Assembly (NCBI RefSeq): GCF_010614725.1 | Contig: NZ_JAAEHL010000002.1 | Span: forward strand, 186,001 to 250,000 | Length of the DNA stretch: 64,000 nucleotides | Direction of reading: 5' to 3' | DNA from: Flavobacterium ajazii | GTDB taxonomy: Bacteria > Bacteroidota > Bacteroidia > Flavobacteriales > Flavobacteriaceae | In this document: positions 35,209-45,241 of the stretch, piece after piece | Layout: each line of letters starts with the position of its first letter | How positions within the stretch are numbered: the stretch's first letter is position 1 | Position numbers and translations under genes: made by a program | The notes under the pieces: model-generated | Seen by the model: the letters and a program-made list of their open reading frames with translations, nothing else | What the model was told of the DNA's origin: nothing | Databases searched by the model: none

Positions 35209-36946
35209 GGTTTTTAAACTTTGGTAATGCTATGATAATCCTGGTTCCAACATTTTCCTCACTCTCTATATCGAGTTTCCCTTCGTTTTTACGAATCAGG
35301 CTTTTACACAACTGCATTCCCAATCCGGTTCCTATGATATCATCGTTTTGCTTTTTCGAAAGCAAAATGGTTTCTTTTAATAATTCTTTTCTTGTCGCTT
35401 CGTTCATTCCTAATCCGGTATCTTCAATTACCAGATAACAAAATTCTTCTGATGAAGGACGGCTGTAAATAGAGATCGTTCCGTTTTCTTTAGAGAATTT
35501 AATCGCATTGTCTAAAAAATTCCGAATAATGATTTTGAGCGAATCCAGATCGGCAAACACATAATCTGAAGCTGAAACATTGCTTTTAAATTCAATATTC
35601 TTATTCAACATCAAAGGTTTGTAATTGTACTCTACATGCTCTACAATTCTCATCAAATGCAATGATTCCTGATAAAAATAACCTTGTTTGGTTTGCAGCA
35701 AAGCCCAATTGAGCAGGTTGTCTAATAAATTATACGCACCACTGGCAATTGAACTGTTTTTGTGCAATAAAACATCGAGTTCGGTATAGTTTTTACTTTC
35801 CAGATTCTGGATCAATTTACCATTGCTGGTTTTTAAGGCGTTTACCGAAGAACGCAAATCATGACTGACAATTGAAAACAATTTATCTTTTGTAGCATTC
35901 AGTTCGTCCAGTTCGTTTTTCTGAGCCAGGATTATTTTATTGTTTCTGATTTTCTGCCTGTAAAAATAAACTCCGGTACCCAACAGTACAAACAACAAAA
36001 CCGAAGAAATGAGAAACCCATTTCTTTCGGCTATTTTTGCTTTATTTTCTGCAGCAAGAACGTTGACTTCTTTTTGCTTTTGCTTGACTGCAAATTTCTT
36101 TTCAACTTCTGCAATCTCCCAGACTTTGTTTTGATCGTTTAAAGAATCTTTCCAGGTTTCGTATTCTTTTCTGTAAGTTAAAGCTAAAGGGAAATTTTTT
36201 CTGTTCTCTTCTACTACTGCCATGTTTAATGTGGCATTTTGTTTTAACTCAAATGATTTTACTTTTTTAGAAAGATGATATGCTTTTTCAAAATAGGGTA
36301 TTGCTTGTGAATCTTTATATTGTTCATAATATAAATTAGCTATATCAACATATGAACCAATAAGCATTAAAGTATCTTTTTCTGCCTCATGTTCATGAGC
36401 ACTTTTAAATAAATATTCTTCTGCTTTATCAAACTCCTTCAAATGCAAATAACATAATCCAATATCATGCAAAACATTATTTCCTTTTAATGTACTATTT
36501 TTCGAAGCAGAATATTTTTCTATCTCCTTAAAATAACTTAGCGCTTTCTTAAATTCATTCTGTTCTAATGCAATTTCTCCTAAAAGACTTTTAACTTTAT
36601 GGTAAAACTTAAAATCATTAGAAATTCTATTAAATTCTTTCTTTGCTTCATTAAGAAGTTTTTTATTTCTAAAACTAATAGCTCTAAAGTAATGGCAATA
36701 GTTCATAATTTCAGTGTTTGCATTAGCATCACTAAGCTGTTTCATAGAATACACTAATGTAGAATCCCATTTTTCCTGTAAAAAAAATGCCCCAGCAATA
36801 CTAAAATTAACCTGCTCTTTAAACTCCTTCGTTTTTAATTTAATTTCAGTATTAAAAGCATCATCATTAGAGGGTTTTAATTGCGAAAATGCAAAAAGCT
36901 GAATTAATAGAAATATTAAAACAAAATAACATTTAACTTTAATCAT
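35201..36946 (-). CDS. TPR sensor histidine kinase
   Basis: The 581-residue protein has a signal-type N-terminus, outer TPR repeats over about 60-260 (e.g. DIGLCYLHLKEFDKAEEYLF), a membrane helix at about 310-328 and a dimerisation region with His362 in IVSHDLRSSVNA. The ATPase domain follows, with FLDNAIKFSKENG, DTGLGMN and GTGLGMQLCKSLI. Extracellular TPRs likely sense a ligand. It is paired with the LytTR regulator downstream. The recessed receiver seen in the kinase at 26303 is absent here, so this is a classical two-protein system. Confidence 0.92.
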   Translation of the reverse strand: MIKVKCYFVLIFLLIQLFAFSQLKPSNDDAFNTEIKLKTKEFKEQVNFSIAGAFFLQEKWDSTLVYSMKQLSDANANTEIMNYCHYFRAISFRNKKLLNEAKKEFNRISNDFKFYHKVKSLLGEIALEQNEFKKALSYFKEIEKYSASKNSTLKGNNVLHDIGLCYLHLKEFDKAEEYLFKSAHEHEAEKDTLMLIGSYVDIANLYYEQYKDSQAIPYFEKAYHLSKKVKSFELKQNATLNMAVVEENRKNFPLALTYRKEYETWKDSLNDQNKVWEIAEVEKKFAVKQKQKEVNVLAAENKAKIAERNGFLISSVLLFVLLGTGVYFYRQKIRNNKIILAQKNELDELNATKDKLFSIVSHDLRSSVNALKTSNGKLIQNLESKNYTELDVLLHKNSSIASGAYNLLDNLLNWALLQTKQGYFYQESLHLMRIVEHVEYNYKPLMLNKNIEFKSNVSASDYVFADLDSLKIIIRNFLDNAIKFSKENGTISIYSRPSSEEFCYLVIEDTGLGMNEATRKELLKETILLSKKQNDDIIGTGLGMQLCKSLIRKNEGKLDIESEENVGTRIIIALPKFKNHG

Positions 36947-37048
36947 TATATTTTATGATTATATTTTTAATATCTTCATCTATCAAAAACATATTAATGA
37001 TAATTGTAGAAATATATTATTTTAGGAGAAAATAGTTATTTTTCACTT

Positions 37049-37522
37049 CTAATTAGTTGGTTGAACTATAGTAACTGTGCCTCTAGATGTTACTGGATCA
37101 GAATCCCATAGAAATGTCTGGATTGATGTTAGCTTTGAAAGTCCTCCAATAAAAATATCTGCATCAGCCTGAAAGATTACTTCATAAATAAACAAATCTC
37201 CTGATAATTCTTCAGGCTGATTGTATACTATAAAAAATTGCAATTGTGGTTGTCCTTCTATATCTATATAGGTATTCTGAATTATATTATAATCAAGTAC
37301 TTCATTTTTGATAACCTCAGCAGCTACATAAATAATAGCATTCATTGTAAGTGTATTCTCTCTGGCAGAATAATAGGCTTCAACATAAGGAGCTAAAATC
37401 TCTACAGATTTCGTTTCCTGAAATGTCACATTTCCTATTGAATTTGCTCCTGCTACAGGCGTAATATCTGTTCCTGGAGGATAAATGATTACAGGGTCTT
37501 CAATCGGGGTAGTTTTTTCCAT
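37049..37522 (-). CDS. Hypothetical protein
   Basis: The 157-residue protein has no signal peptide or membrane helix and is rich in beta-prone residues. I recognise no family. Conserved-looking patches are KSVEILAPYVEAYYSA, LQFFIVYN and the C-terminal WDSDPVTSRGT. The protein is acidic. It is not overlapped by the kinase gene (102-base gap) and has its own possible TATATTTG box on the minus strand at 37625-37632. It could be an independent small unit or part of the kinase's output. Confidence 0.55.
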   Translation of the reverse strand: MEKTTPIEDPVIIYPPGTDITPVAGANSIGNVTFQETKSVEILAPYVEAYYSARENTLTMNAIIYVAAEVIKNEVLDYNIIQNTYIDIEGQPQLQFFIVYNQPEELSGDLFIYEVIFQADADIFIGGLSKLTSIQTFLWDSDPVTSRGTVTIVQPTN

Positions 37523-37741
37523 GGTAATAAATTTTAGGGGTTAGGTTAAATTAATATTTTGCATTTATGAAATAGTACTCAATTAAGGCATATTTAACTG
37601 ACATAACAAGCAAGATTTCGACATCAAATATAACAAAGTATTTCTGAATAAGTTTTGTTTAAGTGTACATTCAACGTTATTATTTGCTTTTTGTCAATAA
37701 AAAAACAAACCAAATCAATACAAAAAAATATTTTATAAAAA

Positions 37742-37770
37742 AAATCCTACCGTTTGATATGGTAGGATTT
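37742..37770 (-). terminator. Terminator of the DUF4153-type gene
   Basis: AAATCCTACC (37742-37751) and GGTAGGATTT (37761-37770) pair perfectly around a nine-base loop. On the minus strand a T run follows. It begins 14 bases after the stop of the gene at 37784. Confidence 0.82.
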
Positions 37771-37783
37771 AGTCGTTTTTTGT

Positions 37784-39172
37784 TTATTTATTTTCTTTCA
37801 AAAACTCATAATACAATGTTTTTGATAAAAATGATTTTTCCTGATAAGAATGAATCTTGTATTCTCTTGCAGTTTCTTTTACTTTACCATCTAAATTGTT
37901 CTTAAAAAAATATTCCCTCCTTGATTCATCATTAAAATTTAAATCACTAAGAAACGTAGGCTCTACTCCTTTGTTTACTGAAATATTATAATTGGTAATC
38001 AGATTTCCCCAATTGAAATAACTGCAAACCAAAATCGTTCCGTATAAATACCAAATCATGTGGTTAAAAAGATAAGCGTTTGTTTTTTGCCTGATAATTT
38101 TTTGAAAAGAAAGTATTAAACCAATAATGGCTAAAGCTAAAAATAAGTATACTCCCAGTCTTTTATACGTTAATCCGAAAAAGGCAATATATTCGGTGTT
38201 TTTAGTGAATGCACTTATAATTAAAGCACAGTTTAATGCAATCCATATTTTGGCAAGTCTTTTTAGACGGGCTGCTTTTTCATCAAAATTGAATCCTCCT
38301 TTAAAGTAAAACAGAATTACTCCTACTGCCATAACGATTGAGAAAATCACAGCATTTACGCGTTCGTGTGTATCTGAGCTTAAATTTGTTTTTTCGACCA
38401 CCTCAAAGAACTGTTCGTAATTATACGTTCCAATGAATACCAATAACATCAGGTTTAAAAGTACGAGCGTAATTTCGCCGCTCTTTCTTTCAAAATCTAC
38501 ATCAAGGAAAGAAAATGTATTTTGGTTTTCTATTGCTTCTGTATTGCTGAAATCATTATCCAGTAAATGCTTTTTTTCATAACAAACTTCCGGAATCCAG
38601 TAATTCCAAAAACTGAAAGAAATATAGAATCCTAAAACGGAAATAACGATTAACTGCCAAAGATCAATATCTAAAGTATAATCTGTGAACAGAGAAGAAA
38701 AATGGTCGCTTCCGAAAGAATAGACGATAAAAAACAATCCCAGAAAAACGGCCGGAATAACGACAAAGGCAACCAGTTTTTTAGCAAAATTATTATGGAT
38801 TTTCTTTTCGGGAAGCCATTGTTTAAACATTAAAATGCGTCCTAACGACGTAATTCCGTTTAAAAAAATAAGAGGTACTACCTGAATGACTTTAAGTTCT
38901 CTTTCATGAGTTTTAAACTGTAAAAAGGTAACTGACAATGCCAACGCCCAGAAAGAAGCAAAATCTCCGTACCAGGCAAACGCCAGACAAGACAATATGG
39001 AGGTTACGACTAATATTAAATGGGTTCTGTCTGTAAATTTGTCCTGAAAAAAATAACAGATTGCAGCGGTAATCACTAACCCGAAAAGAGCCAGATTAAT
39101 CCCCATTGTCTCATTGTAAAAAAGCAGTGTAAAAATCAAACTGCCGGCCAGAATAAATTGGTGTTTTTTCAT
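37784..39172 (-). CDS. DUF4153/DUF4173-type multi-pass membrane protein
   Basis: The 462-residue protein has about ten hydrophobic segments. Landmarks are FWALALSVTFLQFK, the GIYNYEQFF-like block (IGTYNYEQFF), YFKGGFNFDEKAARLKRLAKIWIALN, and the C-terminal YLYGTILVCSYFNWGN, as in flavobacterial DUF4153-domain proteins. The long soluble tail (about 415-462) is charged. The role is unknown. A shared operator-like repeat lies upstream, so it probably belongs with the winged-helix regulator next door, although on a separate transcript. Confidence 0.78.
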   Translation of the reverse strand: MKKHQFILAGSLIFTLLFYNETMGINLALFGLVITAAICYFFQDKFTDRTHLILVVTSILSCLAFAWYGDFASFWALALSVTFLQFKTHERELKVIQVVPLIFLNGITSLGRILMFKQWLPEKKIHNNFAKKLVAFVVIPAVFLGLFFIVYSFGSDHFSSLFTDYTLDIDLWQLIVISVLGFYISFSFWNYWIPEVCYEKKHLLDNDFSNTEAIENQNTFSFLDVDFERKSGEITLVLLNLMLLVFIGTYNYEQFFEVVEKTNLSSDTHERVNAVIFSIVMAVGVILFYFKGGFNFDEKAARLKRLAKIWIALNCALIISAFTKNTEYIAFFGLTYKRLGVYLFLALAIIGLILSFQKIIRQKTNAYLFNHMIWYLYGTILVCSYFNWGNLITNYNISVNKGVEPTFLSDLNFNDESRREYFFKNNLDGKVKETAREYKIHSYQEKSFLSKTLYYEFLKENK

Positions 39173-39208
39173 GATTTTAGAATTATTGTTTATAGTTTTT
39201 ACATTTAA

Positions 39209-39231
39209 AAAGTACTTTGTATTTCAAAGTT
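39209..39231 (-). promoter_or_regulatory. Operator-like element before the DUF4153-type gene
   Basis: AAAGTACTTTG, five bases, CAAAGTT, with the inverted pair ACTTTG (39214-39219) and CAAAGT (39225-39230). The same 18 fixed positions occur at 40168-40190. The minus-strand -7-like box AAACTTTG (39225-39232) overlaps the right half. It lies 37 bases before the start at 39172. Confidence 0.62.
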
Positions 39232-39253
39232 TTTAGGTAAAAAAATTTAGTTA

Positions 39254-39544
39254 TTAAAATTTCATTAATTTTTCCAGATAATTAAGGTGTTCTTTAAAAG
39301 CAGCACGACCAATATCGGTAACTTTATATGAGGTTTTAGGTTTTTTGCCTACAAATTCTTTCTTTACTTCAATATACTGGGCTTTTTCAAGAGCAGAGGA
39401 ATGACTTGCTAAATTACCATCTGTGATATTCAAAAGTGTTTTCATTTCGGTGAAGTCAATCCACTCATTTACAATCAGAATAGACATTATCCCTAATCTG
39501 ACACGGCTTTCGAAATCTTTATTTAATTTATCAATAATTCCCAT
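39254..39544 (-). CDS. Winged-helix transcriptional regulator
   Basis: The 96-residue protein is one winged HTH domain: ESRVRLGIMSILIVNEWIDF, the recognition helix LLNITDGNLASHSSALEKAQYI and wing VKKEFVGKKPKTSYKVTDIG, as in ArsR/MarR-like HTH_34 proteins of Bacteroidota. It follows the membrane gene by four bases and probably represses the module. The repeated operator-like elements at 39209 and 40168 are its likely targets. Confidence 0.85.
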   Translation of the reverse strand: MGIIDKLNKDFESRVRLGIMSILIVNEWIDFTEMKTLLNITDGNLASHSSALEKAQYIEVKKEFVGKKPKTSYKVTDIGRAAFKEHLNYLEKLMKF

Positions 39545-39548
39545 GGGG

Positions 39549-40163
39549 TTATTTGTATTTTTTGAACATTATTAATCCGTACAAGATATGTAAAATACCA
39601 AATCCAATTATCCAAAAAATCAAACCATATCCTAAACAAAACAGAGAAACAAATCCTAAAACCAATTCGCAGTATCCCAAATACTTCACATCCGAAAATG
39701 TATACTTTTCAGCATTTATTACAGCTAATCCGTAGAAAATTAATGTTGCAGGTGCAATTAAAATGTATATGTGGTGGTACAAAAGTGCCAGACAAAATAT
39801 ACCGCCTGCCAAAAGTGGAATTGCTAAATTTAAAAGCATATTTTTAGTCGCCGATGTCCAGATCGGCAAATCATATTTTTTACTTTTTCTTATGGTAAAT
39901 AAAATCCCGAAAGTTAAGGCGAAGACTAAAATAAGGAACATGGTCAAAATTAATTCTGAAATCAAATCAGAAGAAAAAGTTCTTTCTTTTATTTCAAAAT
40001 AATTAATTCCGTATTTCTCCAATACAGCATAAACGTACAATCCGCCGATAAGGGCAGACAATCCCGCAAAAACTCCTGAGAGTCCGCTTAAGGATATAAA
40101 TCTTGAAGAACGTTCCATCATAGAACGAATATGTGCTAAATCTTCCTGGTGCTTCTGATTCAT
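39549..40163 (-). CDS. Membrane protein of the winged-helix module
   Basis: The protein of about 204 residues has five to six hydrophobic segments after a basic start (MNQKHQEDLAHIRSMMERSSRFISLSG-type). The ATG at 40161-40163 is preferred over an in-frame TTG 18 bases upstream, which lies in the operator-like element. The family is common beside such HTH regulators in Flavobacteria, but its function is unknown. GLSGVFAGLSALIGGLYVYAV is the first helix pair. Confidence 0.7.
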   Translation of the reverse strand: MNQKHQEDLAHIRSMMERSSRFISLSGLSGVFAGLSALIGGLYVYAVLEKYGINYFEIKERTFSSDLISELILTMFLILVFALTFGILFTIRKSKKYDLPIWTSATKNMLLNLAIPLLAGGIFCLALLYHHIYILIAPATLIFYGLAVINAEKYTFSDVKYLGYCELVLGFVSLFCLGYGLIFWIIGFGILHILYGLIMFKKYK

Positions 40164-40167
40164 AATT

Positions 40168-40191
40168 AAAGTACTTTGCAATACAAAGTTA
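40168..40191 (-). promoter_or_regulatory. Operator-like element and promoter of the winged-helix operon
   Basis: AAAGTACTTTG-N5-CAAAGTT, as at 39209, with inverted halves ACTTTG (40173-40178) and CAAAGT (40184-40189). On the minus strand TAACTTTG (40184-40191) matches the -7 consensus, so a bound repressor would block RNA polymerase. It lies just upstream of the ATG at 40163. Confidence 0.65.
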
Positions 40192-40370
40192 TTGTTTATT
40201 TTGAATTGGCAAACTAAAAACTGAATTTATTTATTTTTTGTCTGTAAAACTCTTTTAACTCCTAATGTGCGTGAGGGATAACTTCACTTAATTTTTATTT
40301 ACATCTGAATTCAGTGAACTTTGTTTGAAATAAGCTACCGAAGTAGCATGGATAGACCGTATTGTGAAAC

Positions 40371-40401
40371 AAAAAAAGCCTGTTCACACGAACAGACCTT
40401 T
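40371..40401 (-). terminator. Terminator of corA
   Basis: CTGTTC and GAACAG pair around ACAC, with extended pairing to flanking AAAG-type arms. On the minus strand the sequence continues GGCTTTTTTT. It lies 22 bases after the corA stop. Confidence 0.75.
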
Positions 40402-40422
40402 GTAATTTCTTAATTTATTGAT

Positions 40423-41349
40423 TTAAAACCATCTTCTTCTTTTGAAAAGAAATACGCCAAAAGCAGATAACAGAACTGAAATGAGAAGAAGAATCCAGAT
40501 ACCATATTTACTGTCTTCCAATCCATTCGGTACATTCATCCCGTACAGACTGGCAATAAGCGTGGGAATCATCAGAATGATTGAAATTGAAGTCATCTGC
40601 TTCATAATGTTGTTCATGTTATTGGAGATTACAGAAGCATAGGCATCCATCATTCCGGTTAAAATATTACTGTAAATATTGGCCGTATCCTGTGCCTGGC
40701 TCAATTCTATTTCAACATCTTCCAGCAGTTCCAAATCGTAATTTGCTTTGTGAGCTTTTAGGTTTTTAATCCGCTGAAATAATACATCGTTAGCTTTTAA
40801 GGAAGTAATAAAAAACACCAGGCATTTTTCTATTTGAAGGAGTGCCTGCAGTTCTTCATTTTTGATTGATTTTTCTAAATTATCTTCTGCCAGTTTTATT
40901 TTTTGATTGACTTGTTTCAAATATTTTAAATACCATACACTGGATGAAAGCAATAATCTTAAAACCAAATCGGGATTGTCTTTGATCCCTATATTTTTAC
41001 GCTGTGAGTACAATACAAAATCAGCTATAATTTCTGTTTTGTAAAAAGTAATAGTTACACAGATGTCTTCTCTAAAAATTACGCCCAGAGGAATGGTTTG
41101 AAATGGCAATTTAACATCATCACTTTTGATGGGAACCCTCATAATAATTAATGTCCAGCCATCTTCAATTTCGATACGGGGTCTTTCGTCGATATCTTCG
41201 ATATCATTGTAAAAGGCTTCGGGAATCTGAAGCTCTTCTAATAAATATTTCTTTTCTGAATCTGTTGGATCCTGAATACTAATCCAGCAATTTGGTTTCC
41301 ATGTTGGGATTTCTGTTACTCCGTTGTTGCTTGTGTAAAATACTTTCAT
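40423..41349 (-). CDS. corA: CorA family magnesium/cobalt transporter
   Basis: The 308-residue protein has a large cytoplasmic N-terminal domain and two C-terminal membrane helices. The signature YGMN loop is present in LIASLYGMNVP between them. The preceding helix ends in QMTSISIILMIPT. Length and end structure (FKRRRWF) are normal for CorA channels, which admit Mg2+ and Co2+. Fine ion choice cannot be read. Confidence 0.92.
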   Translation of the reverse strand: MKVFYTSNNGVTEIPTWKPNCWISIQDPTDSEKKYLLEELQIPEAFYNDIEDIDERPRIEIEDGWTLIIMRVPIKSDDVKLPFQTIPLGVIFREDICVTITFYKTEIIADFVLYSQRKNIGIKDNPDLVLRLLLSSSVWYLKYLKQVNQKIKLAEDNLEKSIKNEELQALLQIEKCLVFFITSLKANDVLFQRIKNLKAHKANYDLELLEDVEIELSQAQDTANIYSNILTGMMDAYASVISNNMNNIMKQMTSISIILMIPTLIASLYGMNVPNGLEDSKYGIWILLLISVLLSAFGVFLFKRRRWF

Positions 41350-41591
41350 TTCAAAATACAGGTTTTATGCAGCATTTTGAAAATTTTCAAAAGCTACTTT
41401 AATTTAATACTAACGAATAATAATCGTCCATTTGGAGAAGTGTTTTTTAAGTGGCGCAAAATTATCTTTTATTTTTTAGAACAGAAATTTAAAATTATTA
41501 ATTAAATACTAAAATAATTCCGGACAACATGAGCATATCCGAAAGTTTTGTTATGTTTTTTCTGTAAAGCTGAAATTATTTTATTTATAGT

Positions 41592-44315
41592 TTAATTCTT
41601 TTTCTTTATCTCAAAATTTTGAAATTTATACAATAAAGAGAACATGACATAGCGCTTTAAAACAGTATTTTCTGAATCGACTACTGAGGTTGGCGTAATA
41701 GTCCTGGAAGTACTCTGATTTTGATTCAGTATATCATAAACTTTTACTTTGAAAGTAAACTTGTCTTCAGCAAACTTATAAGACAAACTTGTGTTCCATA
41801 AATAAAAATCTTTTTTGTAAGGCCCTGAGATGTTTGAATTATATGAATAGCCAAAATCATTACCCAAAACCCAGTTCTTAGGCCAGAGAGTAGTCATTTC
41901 CACATTAAAATTGTGTGTTGTATTTGAAGTTGAACTTATGGAACTATTACTATATCGGGTATCATTATAAGTAAAATTATAAGACGGTTTGATGCTCAGC
42001 AATTCTCCATAATCATACGAGAATCTCATTCCCGGCATAAAACGCAGTGATTTTGCCGAATACAACTCACCATTAGTAAAACCTTTATCATAATTATAAG
42101 TGGTACTTAAATTAAATCTCAGCCCATAAGTATGGGCATCCTTTTTTATAGATTTACTCCATTCCCCTCCTACAATCGTATTATATGTTCCGTATACGTT
42201 ATCATAAGTTGAAATTTGTTTTCCTGAAGCATTATAGGCTGAAGCTCCTACTATCTGATTATCATAATAGGTTGAATTTGTATAAATGTAATAGCCTGAA
42301 CGTGACTGGAAATCATAGTCTGAAAAAGTAAGGTACAAAAAATGTGAAGTTGAAGCCTTAAGGTCAGGATTTCCGGTTCTGACCACTAGCGGATTATCCA
42401 GATTAGCAACTGCCAAAACCTGATAATCTTTTGGAATCGTAAACCTGCGATCATAAATCATGAAAATACCTTTTGACTTCGTAAACCGATAATTCGTCTG
42501 AATTGTACCTTCGGGAATAACATAGTTTTTATTCAGATCGGTTGTTTCATTCAAATAGAGCGCATGATTTTGTGTCTTTACAAGATAAGTCCCTGTAGAT
42601 ACCGTTAAATTGAATTTCTTTTTATTGATGCTAAATCCAACTTTAGGGCTAATTTGAAATCTATTAGAAGAACTGTAATTACTATACAAATCATTATAAT
42701 CATCATTCCCTCCATTACGATCGAATGTTTTTTTATCATCTATTGTTTTTTCAAAATCTGAAACAATTTTAAAATTTAAACTTACTGAATCGCTTACAGG
42801 TTCAGTATATTGAATCGCAGACGAGTATTTATCTCTATCTGTATTCTGAATAACATCCTGGATACGCTCATCATCCGGGCTTGATCCGTCTGTAAAAACA
42901 GTCAATGAATTTATTTTAGAATCGGAATCGTTTCTTGAATTTTCGTTCTGAAAATTGGCTGTAAAGTATCTTCCTATTCTCTTCCCTTTCGTAAAAACGA
43001 AAATATTATTTTGAAAATTGCTATTATCCGTTTCATTCGTATTATAAGAACCGCTTGTATTGATTAACTGATTGTTCTCATTCCATGTTTTTTTATCAAA
43101 ATCACTTATTGATGTGGTTCTGCCTATTTCAATTTTTGGTGTAACAATAATTTTTGTAGCAGGCGAAATATTATATTCGAAATTCAAATCAGCATTGTGT
43201 TTATTAAAATCCCTGGTGTCTTTAGAATTAGACACAGCCAGTAATGAACCGGTTGGTAACAAAGTTGCTTCTGTTGTTGTGTTATTATTTTCAGAGTTTG
43301 AATTCGTAAAGTAATAATTTACGTTAGAATTAGCCCCTTTAAACCATTCATCAGCATAATTCAATCCAATCATATTTGATTTTATTATTCCCGGACCTCT
43401 TCCAATTACAGGACCTCGGGAACCTGGATTCCTGCCTCCTCCCATGTTATCAAAAACCTCATCCATAGAAAACCCTGTAGCATTGATATTATTGGAAGAA
43501 GCCAAAAAGCTAATGCGTTTTTTATCTTTAAAATAACTCATCAGAGCACTGCTTTCATAACGTTCAGAGCTGCCGTAACCACCAAGTACCTTTCCGAAAA
43601 AACCTTTGTTTTTGTCTTTTTCTATCGTTAGATTGATAGATGCATTATTTGACGTTGAGGCTTGTTTGGTAAATTCCTGTTCTTTGGTTTTGGTATCCGA
43701 AACCTGTATTTTTTTTATAATTTCTGCCGGAAGGTTTTGAAGCGCCACTTTTCCGTCTTCGCCAAAGAAAGGTTTTCCGTTTACCAGTATCTGATTAACC
43801 TCCTTACCATTTACCATTATCTTTTTGTCGGCATCAATGGTTACTCCTGGCAGTTGCCTCAGCAAAGCTTCAACATTAGCATCCGGGCGCATTTTAAAAG
43901 AGGAAGCGTTAAATTCTACAGTATCTTTTTTAACACGAACAGGAGCCTCGCTTTTTACAATGACTTCATTGAGTTCGTTTTCATGTTTCAGAAGTTTTAT
44001 AACTCCCAAATCCATATTTTGAGTTAGTTTTTCAATGGTTTCAGAAAACTCCTGATAACCTTCTCCTGAAACTTTCAAAATAATATTTTGGGAGATTGCT
44101 TTGGTTTCTAATTTAAAGTGACCATTTTTATCAGAAAGAGTATAATTTATTACCGAAGAGTCTTTGGGATGAATCAGGTAAACTGTTACTGCCTCAATGG
44201 GTGCTTCTTTTTCTGTAACAATTTTACCATTTAGAGCGATACTCTTTTGTGCTAAAGAAGAAAAACAGCATAAAGAAAACACAATGAAACTTAACGTTTT
44301 TATCATATCATTCAT
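41592..44315 (-). CDS. Outer-membrane beta-barrel protein with carboxypeptidase-like domain
   Basis: The 907-residue protein has a signal peptide ending near SSLAQ (about residue 22) and a carboxypeptidase-regulatory-like domain at about 28-110. A TonB plug-like region carries LLRQLPGVTIDADKKIMVNGKEV (120-230). The remainder is a large Asn/Ser/Tyr-rich OMP_b-brl_3 barrel ending in LLYKFQNFEIKKKN. It lacks the classical Phe-terminated barrel end. The family takes part in substrate import or surface display, but the ligand is unknown. A second ATG at codon 4 is also plausible. Confidence 0.87.
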   Translation of the reverse strand: MNDMIKTLSFIVFSLCCFSSLAQKSIALNGKIVTEKEAPIEAVTVYLIHPKDSSVINYTLSDKNGHFKLETKAISQNIILKVSGEGYQEFSETIEKLTQNMDLGVIKLLKHENELNEVIVKSEAPVRVKKDTVEFNASSFKMRPDANVEALLRQLPGVTIDADKKIMVNGKEVNQILVNGKPFFGEDGKVALQNLPAEIIKKIQVSDTKTKEQEFTKQASTSNNASINLTIEKDKNKGFFGKVLGGYGSSERYESSALMSYFKDKKRISFLASSNNINATGFSMDEVFDNMGGGRNPGSRGPVIGRGPGIIKSNMIGLNYADEWFKGANSNVNYYFTNSNSENNNTTTEATLLPTGSLLAVSNSKDTRDFNKHNADLNFEYNISPATKIIVTPKIEIGRTTSISDFDKKTWNENNQLINTSGSYNTNETDNSNFQNNIFVFTKGKRIGRYFTANFQNENSRNDSDSKINSLTVFTDGSSPDDERIQDVIQNTDRDKYSSAIQYTEPVSDSVSLNFKIVSDFEKTIDDKKTFDRNGGNDDYNDLYSNYSSSNRFQISPKVGFSINKKKFNLTVSTGTYLVKTQNHALYLNETTDLNKNYVIPEGTIQTNYRFTKSKGIFMIYDRRFTIPKDYQVLAVANLDNPLVVRTGNPDLKASTSHFLYLTFSDYDFQSRSGYYIYTNSTYYDNQIVGASAYNASGKQISTYDNVYGTYNTIVGGEWSKSIKKDAHTYGLRFNLSTTYNYDKGFTNGELYSAKSLRFMPGMRFSYDYGELLSIKPSYNFTYNDTRYSNSSISSTSNTTHNFNVEMTTLWPKNWVLGNDFGYSYNSNISGPYKKDFYLWNTSLSYKFAEDKFTFKVKVYDILNQNQSTSRTITPTSVVDSENTVLKRYVMFSLLYKFQNFEIKKKN

Positions 44316-44557
44316 TATAAAGTACCTTTATTTAAAAGAACTGAAAAAGCATCAAAAGATATCTGGAAACCTACAATTTTCACCATAAATGACTTATATT
44401 TTTTATTAAAAAAAACTCAATTATTTATATTTTATTGTTTTATTAGGGTCAAACTTACTTTTTAATTCAAAAAATAAATCCCAACAAATGTTAAATAGAC
44501 AAGCATAAAACCAATACATATGTTAATTTTTTCAAAATAAAACAATTCTATAATTAT

Positions 44558-45241
44558 CTAATCTCTAAAATACATACTGCTTGTTTTATCTACATCAAGT
44601 CTTATTTTACCGTTTATAGCTACATCAAAAAAAGAATCATTAATCAGGAATCCTGACACATCTTTTATTGCTTGTTTTGAATTTACATAAAGTGCTGTTT
44701 TATCCAGTTTAAGATTAGCAGATTCTAAATCACCATCCAAATGAATACTTGACTCTTTTGATTGTATTAAAGCATACATCGCTTTATCAAATCTCCAGTC
44801 GAGCTTAGATTTATCTGTAATAATATTCAAAGTATCTGTACGAAATTTCATTATCCGAATATCTGAATTTTCCTTAGCCACTACACTTTTTATATGAGTA
44901 CAAACAATTTCTGTTACATTTCTAGTATGCTTTAACCTGCCCTTTTTGGGTTCCTCTGAAACAACAAAAAGAGTATCATTTCGAACTTTAAAAGATTTAA
45001 TGTTAGGAACTGTTCCGGGCAAATAAAGCTGATGTATTTTGTTTTCTTTTCCGTTTACTAAATGAAAAACAGCACCAGGTTCTGCTACTACTACCGAAAA
45101 AGGATATAAAGGTTTTTCCTCTCCCAAAAAATAAGCTGGATCATCATAGCTTTTATAATATTTTGAACCAATATACAATAAGAGGATTCCCCCAAAAAGG
45201 AAAATTAAAAAAGATGAAATTATGATGTTACTTGTCTTCAT
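44558..45241 (-). CDS. Membrane-anchored protein with beta-helix-like domain
   Basis: The 227-residue protein has one N-terminal membrane helix (about 7-26) and an outer soluble part. From about 105 it shows short repeating strands with alternating hydrophobics (MKFRTDTLNIITDKSKLDWRF, HLDGDLESANLKLDKTALYV) resembling a head-GIN-type (DUF2807-like) beta-helix. That resemblance is my inference. Its start overlaps the GntR gene by 14 bases, so it is the last gene of the ABC operon. Confidence 0.65.
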   Translation of the reverse strand: MKTSNIIISSFLIFLFGGILLLYIGSKYYKSYDDPAYFLGEEKPLYPFSVVVAEPGAVFHLVNGKENKIHQLYLPGTVPNIKSFKVRNDTLFVVSEEPKKGRLKHTRNVTEIVCTHIKSVVAKENSDIRIMKFRTDTLNIITDKSKLDWRFDKAMYALIQSKESSIHLDGDLESANLKLDKTALYVNSKQAIKDVSGFLINDSFFDVAINGKIRLDVDKTSSMYFRD

